From Deltaproteobacteria bacterium (GTDB lineage: Bacteria > Bdellovibrionota > UBA1018): a stretch of DNA of 20,689 nucleotides. Every line of letters begins with the position of its first letter. Within the stretch, counting starts at the first letter, position 1. A program made the position numbers and the translations under genes. This document shows positions 8,619 to 16,270 of this stretch, piece after piece. The stretch lies in contig JABDFB010000032.1 in the NCBI GenBank assembly GCA_013286765.1, positions 1 through 20,689 on the forward strand. Direction: 5' to 3'. Under the pieces are notes generated by a model that was not told where the DNA came from, searched no databases, and saw nothing but the letters and a program-made list of their open reading frames with translations.

Positions 8619-9620
8619 ATGCTCACATTTCCCAATATTCATCCCGCAAAGACCGGTAAAAACATCGCTGTATTGACTAGCGGAGGTGATGCTCCCGGCA
8701 TGAATGCTACTATCCGAGCGGTAGTACGCTATGGACTTGCGCAGAAATGCAAGGTTTATGGCATTATTCGCGGCTACAGCGGCCTTCTCGAAGGCAATAT
8801 GACGGAACTTGTGGCGTCTTCAGTCGCAAATATTATTCAACGCGGCGGGACTATTTTAAAAACGGATCGATGTGAGGCTTTCTACAAAAAGTCCGTACGT
8901 AAGGAAGCCGTCCATATTCTCAAACGACTTGGAATAAATGCCTTGGTCGTGGTTGGAGGAGACGGTTCTTTTACAGGGGCCCACTTAATGGAAGAAGAAA
9001 CAGGGTTTCCTGTTCTAGGCGTACCGGCCACGATCGACAATGACATCGCGGGAACCGAAGACACGATTGGTTTTGATACTGCCGTGAATACAGCTATTGA
9101 AGCAATTGACCGTATTCGTGACACTGCTAGTTCGCACGATCGAATATTCTTAGTTGAAGTGATGGGCAGAAATTCCGGCTTTATTGCAATTCAGGTTGGA
9201 ATGGGGGGCGGTGCCGAAACGGTCATTTTGCCTGAGAAGAAAGAGTCGATAGAAGCCATCTGCCGCACTATCTAACGTGGAATTCAGCGAGGAAAGAGCA
9301 GCAGCATCATTATTGTTGCCGAAGGAGAAAAGCCCGGACACTCTGCTCGTATTGCCAGTGATCTAACTCGACGAGGTCATACAGCGCGAGTATGTATACT
9401 TGGGCACACCCAACGCGGCGGAACACCCACAACTCACGATCGAGTCCTAGCTTCGATTCTCGGTGCTTCTGCCGTAGCGTATCTACTCGCAGGCCAGTCC
9501 GACGCAATGGTCGGCATACAAAAGGGCCAGGTGGTTCTAGTGCCGTTTAATAAAGTGATTGGCAAAACAAAGGAACTACCCTCGTCGCTGCTGTCTTTAG
9601 CGCAGATTCTGGCGATGTAA
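8619..9620 (+). pseudogene. pfkA: 6-phosphofructokinase interrupted by an in-frame TAA
   Basis: Phosphofructokinase phosphorylates fructose 6-phosphate. The reading frame of 334 codons from ATG 8619 to TAA 9618 has normal family length but contains TAA at 9273-9275 (codon 219). Before it lie TSGGDAPGMNA (ATP site), GGDGS (113-117; Gly there suggests ATP rather than pyrophosphate), ATIDND (catalytic Asp about 140), RDTASSHDR, VEVMGRNSG and GGAETVILPE. After it, in the same frame, come RGIQRGK, VAEGEKPGHSARI, LGHTQRGGTP, DRVLAS and a normal C-terminus. No indel is needed: a single C to T change of CAA would explain it. No restart codon follows closely, so the 218-residue product would lack part of the substrate site. 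It is either a recent mutation, an assembly error or a readthrough case. Translation is probably coupled to gpmI, one base upstream. Confidence 0.9.
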
Positions 9621-9791
9621 GCCTAAACTGATATATAGGTCACCAAACACGGACCTTTCAGGATATCCAAATCGAACCACCTTCCAGATTTCTTGCAAGA
9701 TTCAATTGAACTAATGGAACATATTTCCGTGTAACAGTCAGAGCTAAATTTTGGGATTCTTTCGCACAGGAATTATCGTATTTTTTGATGA
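9621..9791. other. convergent intergenic spacer, no gene
   Basis: Between the ends of pfkA and the aldo-keto reductase I see only a weak AGGTC/GACCT hairpin (9637-9656) without a clear T-run. No convincing terminator or ORF was found. Confidence 0.4.
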
Positions 9792-10745
9792 TTAACCACT
9801 GGCCTGATCCAAAAGCATTGCATGCTCAGGTTTCAAAACAAGTTGAGTAGCCTCAAGGAGAGCCTGAAGCTGATCTAAGGATGTTGCACTTGCAATGGGT
9901 GCCGTGATGCTAGGGCGACTCATCACCCACGCAAGAGCTACTGAGGCAGGTAAAGTGTGAAGGTCTTCGGATATTTGATCAAGTGCTCCTAAAATTTGTC
10001 GTCCGCGATTGTTTAAGTAAGTTTCTCCCACCCATGCTCCTCTTGGACTTTTTAGCAAATCATCTCGATCTCTATACTTTCCTGTAAGGAAACCTGCTGC
10101 TAAAGAATAGTAAGGAATCACGCCCAGTCCATATTTCTTACAAATCGGTTCCAGTTCCTTTTCATATTTGTCTCGGTCATATAAGTTATAGCGAGGCTGC
10201 AAACATTCGTAACGACCAATAGAAGCCTCAGATTTTTCACTGATCCGAAGAGCATCAAGCAGACGATCTCCAGCATAATTTGATGCTCCAAAGACACGAA
10301 CCTTTCCTCGTTGGACAAGTGTTGCAAATGCATCCAACGTTTCTTCGAGTGGAGTACTTGGATCATCCTTATGAGCTTGGTAGAGATCAATATAGTCTGT
10401 CTGAAGACGTTTCAATGATGTTTCAACCTCTTGGAAGATATACTTTCGCGATAGTCCTTTTTGTTCTGGACCCATCTCCATTCCAACCTTTGTGGCGAGT
10501 ACTACATCTTTTCTCTTTCCTGAGTTTTTCAGCCATCGTCCAATGATTGTCTCAGACTCACCCCCTATTCCAGACGCCCATCGGGAGTAAATATCTGCAG
10601 TATCTAGAAAATTTCCTCCCATTTCAAAAAAAGTATCCAAAATGTGAAATGATGTCTTTTCATCCGCAGTCCAGCCAAAAACATTCCCACCTAAACATAA
10701 TGACGAAACTTTCAGATTTGACCTACCTAATTGCCGATACTGCAT
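9792..10745 (-). CDS. aldo/keto reductase family oxidoreductase
   Basis: This 317-residue protein is an NADPH-dependent aldo-keto reductase with a TIM-barrel fold. The catalytic tetrad is visible: Asp48 and Tyr53 in NFLDTADIYS, Lys86 in LATKVG and His125 in YQAHKDD. The N-terminal YRQLGRSNLKVSSLCLGG is typical, as are GKVRVFGASNYAG and the C-terminal SVALAWVMSRPSI. It belongs to the YajO/YghZ-like group by appearance; the substrate cannot be told from sequence. The ATG at 10745 is preceded by AAGG at 5 bases. The C-terminus (HAMLLDQASG) is compact and complete. It appears to be monocistronic at the edge of the accessory island. Confidence 0.92.
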   Translation of the reverse strand: MQYRQLGRSNLKVSSLCLGGNVFGWTADEKTSFHILDTFFEMGGNFLDTADIYSRWASGIGGESETIIGRWLKNSGKRKDVVLATKVGMEMGPEQKGLSRKYIFQEVETSLKRLQTDYIDLYQAHKDDPSTPLEETLDAFATLVQRGKVRVFGASNYAGDRLLDALRISEKSEASIGRYECLQPRYNLYDRDKYEKELEPICKKYGLGVIPYYSLAAGFLTGKYRDRDDLLKSPRGAWVGETYLNNRGRQILGALDQISEDLHTLPASVALAWVMSRPSITAPIASATSLDQLQALLEATQLVLKPEHAMLLDQASG

Positions 10746-10752
10746 TTGTGCC

Positions 10753-10875
10753 TTATATATTAAAATGAGAGAGTTTTAAAGAGTCAGCGATCAATGCGAA
10801 GATCTCTTCACCGTGGTGCTTGGTCATCTGCGGCATCTTAAAGACTCGGCGACTTTTTTCAGGAAATAACTCCAC
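10753..10875 (-). other. possible short coding remnant upstream of the aldo-keto reductase gene
   Basis: A GTG-initiated frame of 40 codons (ending TAA 10755-10753, 7 bases before the reductase ATG) reads VELFPEKSRRVFKM and then TKHHGEEIFALIADSLK, which looks like real protein rather than noise. I do not recognise it, and no good ribosome-binding site is seen. It may be the tail of a lost gene. The rest of the 10746-10928 gap shows nothing else. Confidence 0.25.
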
Positions 10876-10928
10876 AAATGACCGAGCACAACTATGCTAA
10901 ATAATGAGGACAATCAATCTAGCTTATT

Positions 10929-11174
10929 TCAGGCTCGTTTCTTCTTAAAAATTTCTGCCTCCAGGCTTGCGACTCGTTCAGCAATGGTCTTCTCTTCTGC
11001 CATCTGTCGGTTTAAGTACCAGTTGAGAAACGTCTGATAGCCCATACCATGCTTCTCGCCTTGCTCTTCAAGCCACAGCAACACTTCAGGGTCGAGTCGA
11101 AAACTTTTCTGGACCTTGAGACCTAGACGTTTTTTTGCGGCCTTAGCATTTGAAAGATCATATTTTGTCTTCAT
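10929..11174 (-). CDS. brnA: BrnA-type (CopG/ribbon-helix-helix) antitoxin
   Basis: This 81-residue protein has the BrnA layout: an N-terminal toxin-binding region starting MKTKYDLSNAKAA, then a ribbon-helix-helix DNA-binding part, KVQKSFRLDPEVLLWLEEQG and GMGYQTFLNWYLNRQM. BrnA neutralises the RNase-like toxin BrnT and represses the shared promoter. Its ATG overlaps the stop of the brnT remnant by 4 bases (ATGA), the standard brnTA order and coupling. Because brnT is broken, this antitoxin looks orphaned. The short Lys/Glu-rich tail after about residue 60 is predicted helical. Confidence 0.8.
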   Translation of the reverse strand: MKTKYDLSNAKAAKKRLGLKVQKSFRLDPEVLLWLEEQGEKHGMGYQTFLNWYLNRQMAEEKTIAERVASLEAEIFKKKRA

Positions 11175-11345
11175 AATTTCACCCTCGAAAAGTATTGATT
11201 GATTTCGTCTTTGACAGCTTTCCTAGCGGAAATAATGCGAATAAACTCTTCTTCCCGTTCAACAAAAACCACCAGCAGAACCTGGCTCTTTACTGAAAGC
11301 CCAACCATTGGATTCTGCCTTGGAGTCGTCCCAATCAAAATACAT
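11171..11345 (-). pseudogene. brnT: brnT toxin gene with internal deletion
   Basis: BrnT is a RelE-like ribonuclease of about 90 residues. Here both ends are recognisable but in different frames. From ATG 11345 the sequence reads MYFDWDDSKAESN, the conserved BrnT N-terminus, and then leaves the family, ending at TGA 11259. The C-terminal half, VGLSVKSQVLLVVF and EFIRIISARKAVKDEINQYF, is in another frame and ends at 11171. The central KHGVSF and following 30 or so codons are absent; the junction is near 11308-11312. A 60-codon hybrid frame is open from ATG 11353 and might still be translated, feeding coupled translation of brnA. Toxin activity is unlikely because the N-terminal strand and helix are lost from that frame. 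Confidence 0.75.
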
Positions 11346-11351
11346 CTCATC

Positions 11352-11380
11352 ATGTTATGTCAATGTAATACCAATGTCAA
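11352..11380 (-). promoter_or_regulatory. sigma-70 promoter of the brnTA remnant
   Basis: On the minus strand a perfect TTGACA (11380-11375), a 17-base spacer and TAACAT (11357-11352, 4 of 6 to TATAAT) form a good promoter. ATTGACAT occurs twice, overlapping the -35 and the spacer-to-10 border, a possible operator for BrnA autorepression. Confidence 0.6.
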
Positions 11381-11401
11381 TACAATTATTTAAAGGCTAT
11401 T

Positions 11402-11435
11402 CTGAATCTGTGGCAATCAAGCCACGTTGATTCAG
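11402..11435 (+). repeat. long two-tier hairpin directly before the recombinase gene
   Basis: Outer arms CTGAATC (11402-11408) and GATTCAG (11429-11435) pair perfectly, as do inner arms GTGGC (11410-11414) and GCCAC (11421-11425) around an AATCAA loop. The last base of the stem is next to or part of the strong ribosome-binding site AGGAGGG (11434-11440). It may regulate translation or be a recombination or protein-binding site. Confidence 0.6.
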
Positions 11436-11453
11436 GAGGGATCATAATGCGAA

Positions 11454-12291
11454 ATGAATAAAAACCAGCTGGTATTGCTCTCAGGAGGAGAAACTGTAGA
11501 GGACTTGCTTTACGAGTTTTTGAAAAACCGTAGCCCATTGACAGAGCACGCCTATCGGCGCGACTTAAGGGCTTTTTTCGCCCAATACGATTAATCGTAA
11601 GATTTCGGCGGTTTCAAGTTTTTTCTACTTCTTACTCGAAAGGGAGGTTATCGAAAAAAACCCGGCCGAGTTTTGTACCAGGCCAAGTCGAATTGTTATA
11701 GAGGAGACCCAAGTGTTTTCAGATCGCGAGATGAAGACTTTTTTCGATATTGTTATCGAAAAAGCACCGCCTCTCCACAAGGCGGTAATTCTGCTTCTCT
11801 TTACTACAGGCATGAGGCAAGCCGAATTAAGAAATCTTAAACTATCGAACTTTGAAACTCGGGAAGGTATTCGTTTTCTCTACTACATGGGCAAGGGTCA
11901 AAAGATGAACCAAATTCCTATTCATCCAACTACAGCTTACTACGTTGATGAGTATATTGCTTGGATGGAGAAGATCGGCCGCAAAATTGGGGAAGGAGAT
12001 TTTCTCTTCCAGCCAACGAAAAACTCACATAGCGGCAAAACCAAAAAGAAACTCAGCCATACCGCCTTAGGATATATCGTCGGAAAGTGGGCTAAGCTGG
12101 TTAACAAGGAAAAGAGAATTACACCTCACAGCGCAAGAGCCACATTTATCAGTTCGCTGATTGAGAATGGAGAAGATATCTACTACATCTCCCAACTGGT
12201 GAATCACTCCGATGTGAGAACGACTCAACGATACAATAAGCGAAAAAGGACTCACCGAAAAAATCCAATTTTCAATCTAAATTTTTTCTAA
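11454..12291 (+). pseudogene. tyrosine recombinase (phage-type integrase), disrupted
   Basis: Two pieces of one XerC/D-like integrase lie in different frames. The first, ATG 11454 to TAA 11592, encodes the start of the SAM-like N-terminal domain (SPLTEHAYRRDLRAFFAQ). The second resumes at about 11596 with RKISAVSSFFYFLLERE and NPAEF, then the catalytic domain: Arg in GMRQAELRNL, TPHSARATF (HxxR), VNHSDVRTTQRY with the second His and nucleophile Tyr, ending at TAA 12289. About 25 residues expected between the pieces are missing, so this is a deletion plus frame change. A GTG at 11713 could start a 192-residue catalytic-domain fragment, but the DNA-binding arm would be absent. It probably once mobilised the surrounding island. 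Confidence 0.8.
11586..11599. repeat. perfect 14-base palindrome at the integrase break point
   Basis: TACGATTAATCGTA is its own reverse complement. It contains the stop codon of the N-terminal fragment and sits exactly where about 25 codons are missing from the integrase. Confidence 0.6.
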
Positions 12292-12299
12292 AAACCCTA

Positions 12300-12329
12300 A
12301 CCTGGGCTGCTGTTTTTGGTGGCCCAGGT
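12300..12329 (+). terminator. possible terminator hairpin after the recombinase gene
   Basis: ACCTGGGC (12300-12307) pairs perfectly with GCCCAGGT (12322-12329) around a 14-base T-rich loop, 9 bases after the recombinase stop. The following CTTTCT is only a weak T-tract, so termination is plausible but not certain. Between here and 12477 no gene is visible. Confidence 0.5.
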
Positions 12330-12477
12330 CTTTCTGGAATATGTTCTTCACTTGGAAATTATTTAATACAAGCGCACCCGGTTCAAAAAAGCATGTTATT
12401 TCGTTTTAGGTTTCGCTCGATGGAAATGCGATCAATCAATATTTCCTATTCAATACATATAGGCGGGAAACGACATT

Positions 12478-12702
12478 TTAGGATACCTTAAGCCACTTAG
12501 TAACTGGCTTCTTCCCGGATTTGACGCAGTCTTTGAGGTAGAGATTAATCAAAGCTTGATAAGAGATGTCGTTTTCCTGGGCGATTCCTTTAAAATAGGC
12601 GACTACTTCATGATCTAATCGGATAGTGATTTGCTCTTTAAGCTTTTTTGCATAGGGATTCTTTTTAAATTCCATTTTTGTCAGATCATATTCTTTCTTC
12701 AT
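12478..12702 (-). CDS. BrnA-like ribbon-helix-helix antitoxin, orphan
   Basis: This 74-residue protein resembles the brnA product at 10929-11174: both start MK..YDL and both have a (R)LD.EV segment followed by a YQALINLYL-like (YQTFLNWYL) helix. The core LKEQITIRLDHEVVAYFKG is a ribbon-helix-helix strand and first helix. A strong AAGGAGG lies 5 bases before the ATG. No toxin gene is recognisable upstream, although a short frame of 27 codons ends by overlapping this ATG (ATGA). It probably derives from a second toxin-antitoxin pair whose toxin has been lost. Without the partner, it could be a solitary repressor or an anti-addiction protein. The last six residues before the stop are WLKVS with no further domain. 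Confidence 0.7.
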   Translation of the reverse strand: MKKEYDLTKMEFKKNPYAKKLKEQITIRLDHEVVAYFKGIAQENDISYQALINLYLKDCVKSGKKPVTKWLKVS

Positions 12703-12748
12703 CTTAGCCTCCTTGAAAATTGGTTAGCTTCATTCTTTGTTAATTTCC

Positions 12749-12773
12749 GTGCCAGGGTTTTACACCCTTGCAC
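12749..12773. repeat. interrupted palindrome upstream of the orphan antitoxin
   Basis: GTGC and AGGGT pair with ACCCT and GCAC around a TTTAC loop, with one C/T mismatch between the two stem parts: a 25-base stem-loop 47 bases upstream of the antitoxin start. It may be an operator or a relic of the lost partner gene. It also covers the TTG that would start the plus-strand ORF at 12768. Confidence 0.45.
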
Positions 12774-13106
12774 CAAAGCTCTTTACCAAATGATGTTTTC
12801 CATAGCCTATTGGAATATAAGGCAGATCTATATTCAAAAAATAAATCTAAAACACAATTAGAAAATAATTTTTCTTTCTTCGGCCGCGAACTTTCGCCGG
12901 AAGATTACGCCAGAGGAAGGGAAAAATTAAGTTTACTTCTTGACCAGTCTGCGGACTACGAGGACAAAGACGGCAAGAGTCTTGTGCACTACTTGCATCG
13001 GGCAGGGCTAAATTTCGCAAGACACCCCGAATTTTTTAAAGATCTTGGCAAATTCCGAAACCAATACCAACTAGCAATATTTCTGGGATTAGATGTATAC
13101 ACCTAA
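12768..13106 (+). CDS. hypothetical protein, possibly a 3' gene fragment
   Basis: I do not recognise this product. The frame is open from 12744 but has no ATG and no ribosome-binding site; TTG at 12768 is the only early candidate, so it may be the tail of a truncated gene. The 112 residues are AT-rich and Lys/Asn-rich at first, then become typical coding sequence (GRELSPEDYARGREKLSLLL, then DKDGKSLVHYLHRAGL, then FRNQYQLAIFLGLDVYT). The DKDGKSLVHYL part faintly recalls an ankyrin repeat. The stop overlaps the stop of the sigma-54 regulator by 3 bases on the other strand, marking the right border of the accessory island. Confidence 0.4.
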   Translation: MHQSSLPNDVFHSLLEYKADLYSKNKSKTQLENNFSFFGRELSPEDYARGREKLSLLLDQSADYEDKDGKSLVHYLHRAGLNFARHPEFFKDLGKFRNQYQLAIFLGLDVYT

Positions 13107-14452
13107 GGCAGCCCGTATTGTTTCCTCTTTCTCCACAACGTCACCGTCGTCACGCCTAGAATTTCTGCGGCTTTTTCCTGATTTTTTTCGAGACCCAACA
13201 CTCTTTCAATATGTTTTCTCTCCAGATCTTCCAACTTAATCAGGGGCGCCTCAGGCGCAGAATCTTCCTGTTTTTGCTTCCGAATCGATTCGGGTAGATC
13301 ACTTTCTTGAATTTCCCGACCGCTGGACAGCAACACAATGCGCTCCAACGTATTTCTCAACTCCCGAATATTCCCAGGCCAAGAATATCTCAGCAGATAA
13401 TCCATTACGACAGGTGGAATTTTCTTATCTTCGGGCTGTTTGTAGTGAATCTGAAATTCCTTAAAGAATGCATTGATCAGTACAGATAGATCTTCCTGCC
13501 TGTATCTGAGCGGTACTAGGGCACACTCAAAAATATTCAGCCGATAATAAAGATCTTCTCTAAATTTCCCATTTCTAACGGCTTCTTCCAGATTCTTGTT
13601 AGTCGCGGCAATGACTCGTGCATCAATCGGGATTGTTTTATTGCTTCCGACTTTTTCAATGACCTTTTCTTGCAGAAATCGCAGAAGCTTGGCTTGGCCA
13701 GTTAGCGAAAGGTCTCCGACTTCATCCAAAAATACGGTACCCTTCTGCGCGAGCTCAAATTTTCCAACATGATCTTGAGTAGCGCCCGTGAAAGCGCCTC
13801 TCACGTGACCAAAGATTTCCGATTCTAGTAACGTTTCCGTTAAGCTTGTACAGTTCACTACGACAAAGGGCCCGCGAGCTCTGGGTGATCGCTGATGCAC
13901 TAGCTTAGCCAATTCACTTTTTCCGGTGCCACTATCGCCAGTCATCAAAATCGTCGCCTCCGTCGGGGCTACTTTGTTAACAAACTCTTCCAGCCGCACC
14001 ATTGCGGGCGAAGTCATCCCCGCAAAATAATCCAGACGATAGGAATTTTTTTTCAACGCTTGATTTTCTCTTTGTAAATTAACCAACGCCCCCACTTTAC
14101 TCAGAAGATGATTGAGCTGCGCCGTTGAAAATGGCTTAGGAAGATAGTCGTAGGCACCTTCCTTGATAGCTAAAACCGCGTTTTCGAAAGACGCAAACGC
14201 AGTCATTACAACCCCAACAACATGGGGTTGTAAGTATTTTGCGACTTTCAAAACCTCTATCCCATTATGTTTCTCTAATTTAAAGTCGGTTAATAAAAAT
14301 TCAACCGCCTCTTTTTTTAGAATCTGGATCGCTTCGTCTTTCGAACTGGCAACCAAAATATCACAGCCGAGCTGCTTTAGACTCAGTGAGAGCGTTTGAC
14401 GAATATTCTTATCATCTTCAACCAATAAGACTCTTAAGGGAACCGATTCCAT
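13103..14452 (-). CDS. NtrC-family sigma-54-dependent response regulator, next to kdp sensor genes
   Basis: This 449-residue regulator has three domains. The receiver (about 5-120) has Asp13-Asp14, phosphoacceptor Asp56 in LLTDFKL, Thr84 and Lys106 in KPF. The AAA+ domain (about 145-385) has Walker A GDSGTGKS (172-179), the sigma-54 contact loop GAFTGA (219-224), Walker B FLDEVGD and the LRNTLERIV region. The C-terminus is a Fis-type helix-turn-helix (KAAEILGVTTVTLWRKRK). The protein should activate sigma-54 RNA polymerase when phosphorylated. Normal KdpE is an OmpR-type winged-helix regulator, so this is an unusual partner for a kdp locus. It lies 51 bases after the histidine kinase gene on the same strand. 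The likely target is the sigma-54 promoter at 17604, by inference. Confidence 0.93.
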   Translation of the reverse strand: MESVPLRVLLVEDDKNIRQTLSLSLKQLGCDILVASSKDEAIQILKKEAVEFLLTDFKLEKHNGIEVLKVAKYLQPHVVGVVMTAFASFENAVLAIKEGAYDYLPKPFSTAQLNHLLSKVGALVNLQRENQALKKNSYRLDYFAGMTSPAMVRLEEFVNKVAPTEATILMTGDSGTGKSELAKLVHQRSPRARGPFVVVNCTSLTETLLESEIFGHVRGAFTGATQDHVGKFELAQKGTVFLDEVGDLSLTGQAKLLRFLQEKVIEKVGSNKTIPIDARVIAATNKNLEEAVRNGKFREDLYYRLNIFECALVPLRYRQEDLSVLINAFFKEFQIHYKQPEDKKIPPVVMDYLLRYSWPGNIRELRNTLERIVLLSSGREIQESDLPESIRKQKQEDSAPEAPLIKLEDLERKHIERVLGLEKNQEKAAEILGVTTVTLWRKRKQYGLP

Positions 14453-14503
14453 GGTACCAACCTCCCACCTCGTTTCCCAATCTGGCGACCTATATCGGCA
14501 ACT

Positions 14504-16270
14504 CTATTTCTGATTGGGATTAGGTAAAGTTATTCTAAATGTAGAACCTTTTGGGTTTCGAGGCAAATATTCTATCTTGCCTTCGTGAGCCTCGACCACT
14601 TCCTTCGCGATGGTTAAACCAAGCCCAAATAATCCTCGGTTTCCCTGGACCGCTGGTGTTCGCGATTGAAAAAATGGATCGAAGATTTTCTTTCGATCTC
14701 CTATTGAGACTCCAGGCCCTTCATCACTCACAGTAATTTCAACCAGCTGTTGGGTATCAGTAATGCTCACCTGAACGGTACCACCTTTGGGAGAAAAACG
14801 GACCGCATTAGCCAGTAGATTCGAAATAACCCACGGAAATTTGACCGGATCTACATTTGCCCATATGGTATCTGAGCCTTTTTGAACGCAATCGATTTTA
14901 ACCCTTCGATCCCTAGCCACAACGTAGAATGGTTTTATCCAATCTCGAATACGAGAGTTAATCGGAACCTGGTCAAAATGAAGTCTCAAGATCTTATCCT
15001 GAGACTGAGTAATCTGTACAAATTCGTTTGCCACCGCACGAATTCGATCTATGTCTTCCGAAATAGTGTCAATCAAAAGCACCATATCAGGTGAAAACTG
15101 ATCTTTTTGTGCTGAGAGAAGTTCGGACGCCGTACCAAGCGACTGAAGCGGTGTTTTTAACTCATGCGATAGAAGATCGATAAATTCATTCCTAAGGCGA
15201 TCCCTTTGCCGCTTTTCGGTCATATCGTGGAGCAAATAGAGCACCCCAATCAAATTTCCACCTGGTCCTTCAATCTTCTTACTTCTGACTGAAAAAATTC
15301 GTTTTGAATGATTCACCCAAAGTTCGACTTCCCTTATGTCCACCATGTCCGGATTCAGGGAGTCTCTTAGCTTCAAGTAATTTTCCGACATACTGGAGAG
15401 ATCTTTCCATTTCTGGCCCAAAATCTGCTCTGTTTTCAATCCGATAATCTTGGAAAAAAGCTCCGTACAATGCGAAACATTCTTAAACACATCAAGTACC
15501 AAAAGCGCATCTTCAACAGAACAGAGAACCGTTTCTAGCTTTCTCTTCTGTTGAACTAAATCCTTCACGTTCAGCTGGGTCGTTTCACGTAATTTTTCCC
15601 AAAGCTGATTCAGCTTCGAAGTCAATATGTAAACCTCCAGGCTGGTGGGCTCAGGCAAGCGTAAGTGTTTCGTAAAATCCGGCGTGACCTCTAATACTTC
15701 GGCGATACTCTTAAGTGGACGCGCCAAGCGAGTGGCCATGCTATTCACAAAAATTGCTGATAATATCAAAGTAATAAATAGATAAACAATAGCTCCAAAT
15801 AATACGTCTCGACTCAGATCGGCGTTCTGCTCCGCCAGGCCAAACATACTGCTTTCATTGACCTTCACCACCTGATCTAAAGAGCGAATCATGTCCTGAA
15901 AGTGGTGTTCATCAGGTGGTAATCCACTCTTTTTTGTACTTTCCCAGAGAGCTCTAATTGCTGCGACCGCTTCACTCTCCCCGACTTCCGTAATATTTCC
16001 TTCTTCAAAGCGAAGCGCATTATCGAATTGATTTATCCATTCCTGTTTCGTTCGCCACCGGAATTTGGCATCGTCGGCGTAGCCATACCAGGCGTCTTTT
16101 ATCTGTCTTGAAGCAACTATCGAATCATAGTTCAAGTGCAATAGCCTGGGGGTGGTGCGACTCGCCAATAGGACCGCAAAGATTAGAAAAACACCCAGAA
16201 CGCTATAGATCCCAACGATCGCAATAAAACTTTTGATGAAGTTTCGTCTAAGGGTTGGGAGACTTCTCAT
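14504..16270 (-). CDS. membrane sensor histidine kinase (HAMP-PAS-HisKA-HATPase)
   Basis: This 588-residue kinase has a first membrane segment (about 15-36), a periplasmic helical loop (about 37-155), a second membrane segment (about 158-178), a HAMP linker, a PAS domain (about 245-350), HisKA with phospho-His369 in LLSHELKTPLQSL, and a HATPase domain with SNLLANAV (N box), DEGPG and a GLFGLGLTIAKEVVEAH lid and G2 box. It is not the C-terminal half of KdpD, which has four membrane helices and no PAS. Domain order and pairing with an NtrC-type regulator recall KinB-AlgB; that is a comparison of architecture, not proof. Its start overlaps the kdpD-like gene by 23 bases, and GGGGGAG lies 7 bases before the ATG, so the two are probably made together. 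Confidence 0.92.
   Translation of the reverse strand: MRSLPTLRRNFIKSFIAIVGIYSVLGVFLIFAVLLASRTTPRLLHLNYDSIVASRQIKDAWYGYADDAKFRWRTKQEWINQFDNALRFEEGNITEVGESEAVAAIRALWESTKKSGLPPDEHHFQDMIRSLDQVVKVNESSMFGLAEQNADLSRDVLFGAIVYLFITLILSAIFVNSMATRLARPLKSIAEVLEVTPDFTKHLRLPEPTSLEVYILTSKLNQLWEKLRETTQLNVKDLVQQKRKLETVLCSVEDALLVLDVFKNVSHCTELFSKIIGLKTEQILGQKWKDLSSMSENYLKLRDSLNPDMVDIREVELWVNHSKRIFSVRSKKIEGPGGNLIGVLYLLHDMTEKRQRDRLRNEFIDLLSHELKTPLQSLGTASELLSAQKDQFSPDMVLLIDTISEDIDRIRAVANEFVQITQSQDKILRLHFDQVPINSRIRDWIKPFYVVARDRRVKIDCVQKGSDTIWANVDPVKFPWVISNLLANAVRFSPKGGTVQVSITDTQQLVEITVSDEGPGVSIGDRKKIFDPFFQSRTPAVQGNRGLFGLGLTIAKEVVEAHEGKIEYLPRNPKGSTFRITLPNPNQK

Noticed and set aside
9637..9656. AGGTC/GACCT hairpin after pfkA as a terminator
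   Set aside because: The stem is only 5 bases with a 10-base loop and no T-run.
10118..10768. Other ORFs overlapping the aldo-keto reductase on both strands
   Set aside because: All are shadows of the reductase frame, which holds the whole catalytic tetrad.
12699..12782. Short minus-strand frame whose stop overlaps the second antitoxin start (ATGA), possible toxin tail
   Set aside because: The overlap is suggestive, but the 27 codons show no similarity to BrnT or RelE that I can recognise and there is no upstream body of a gene.
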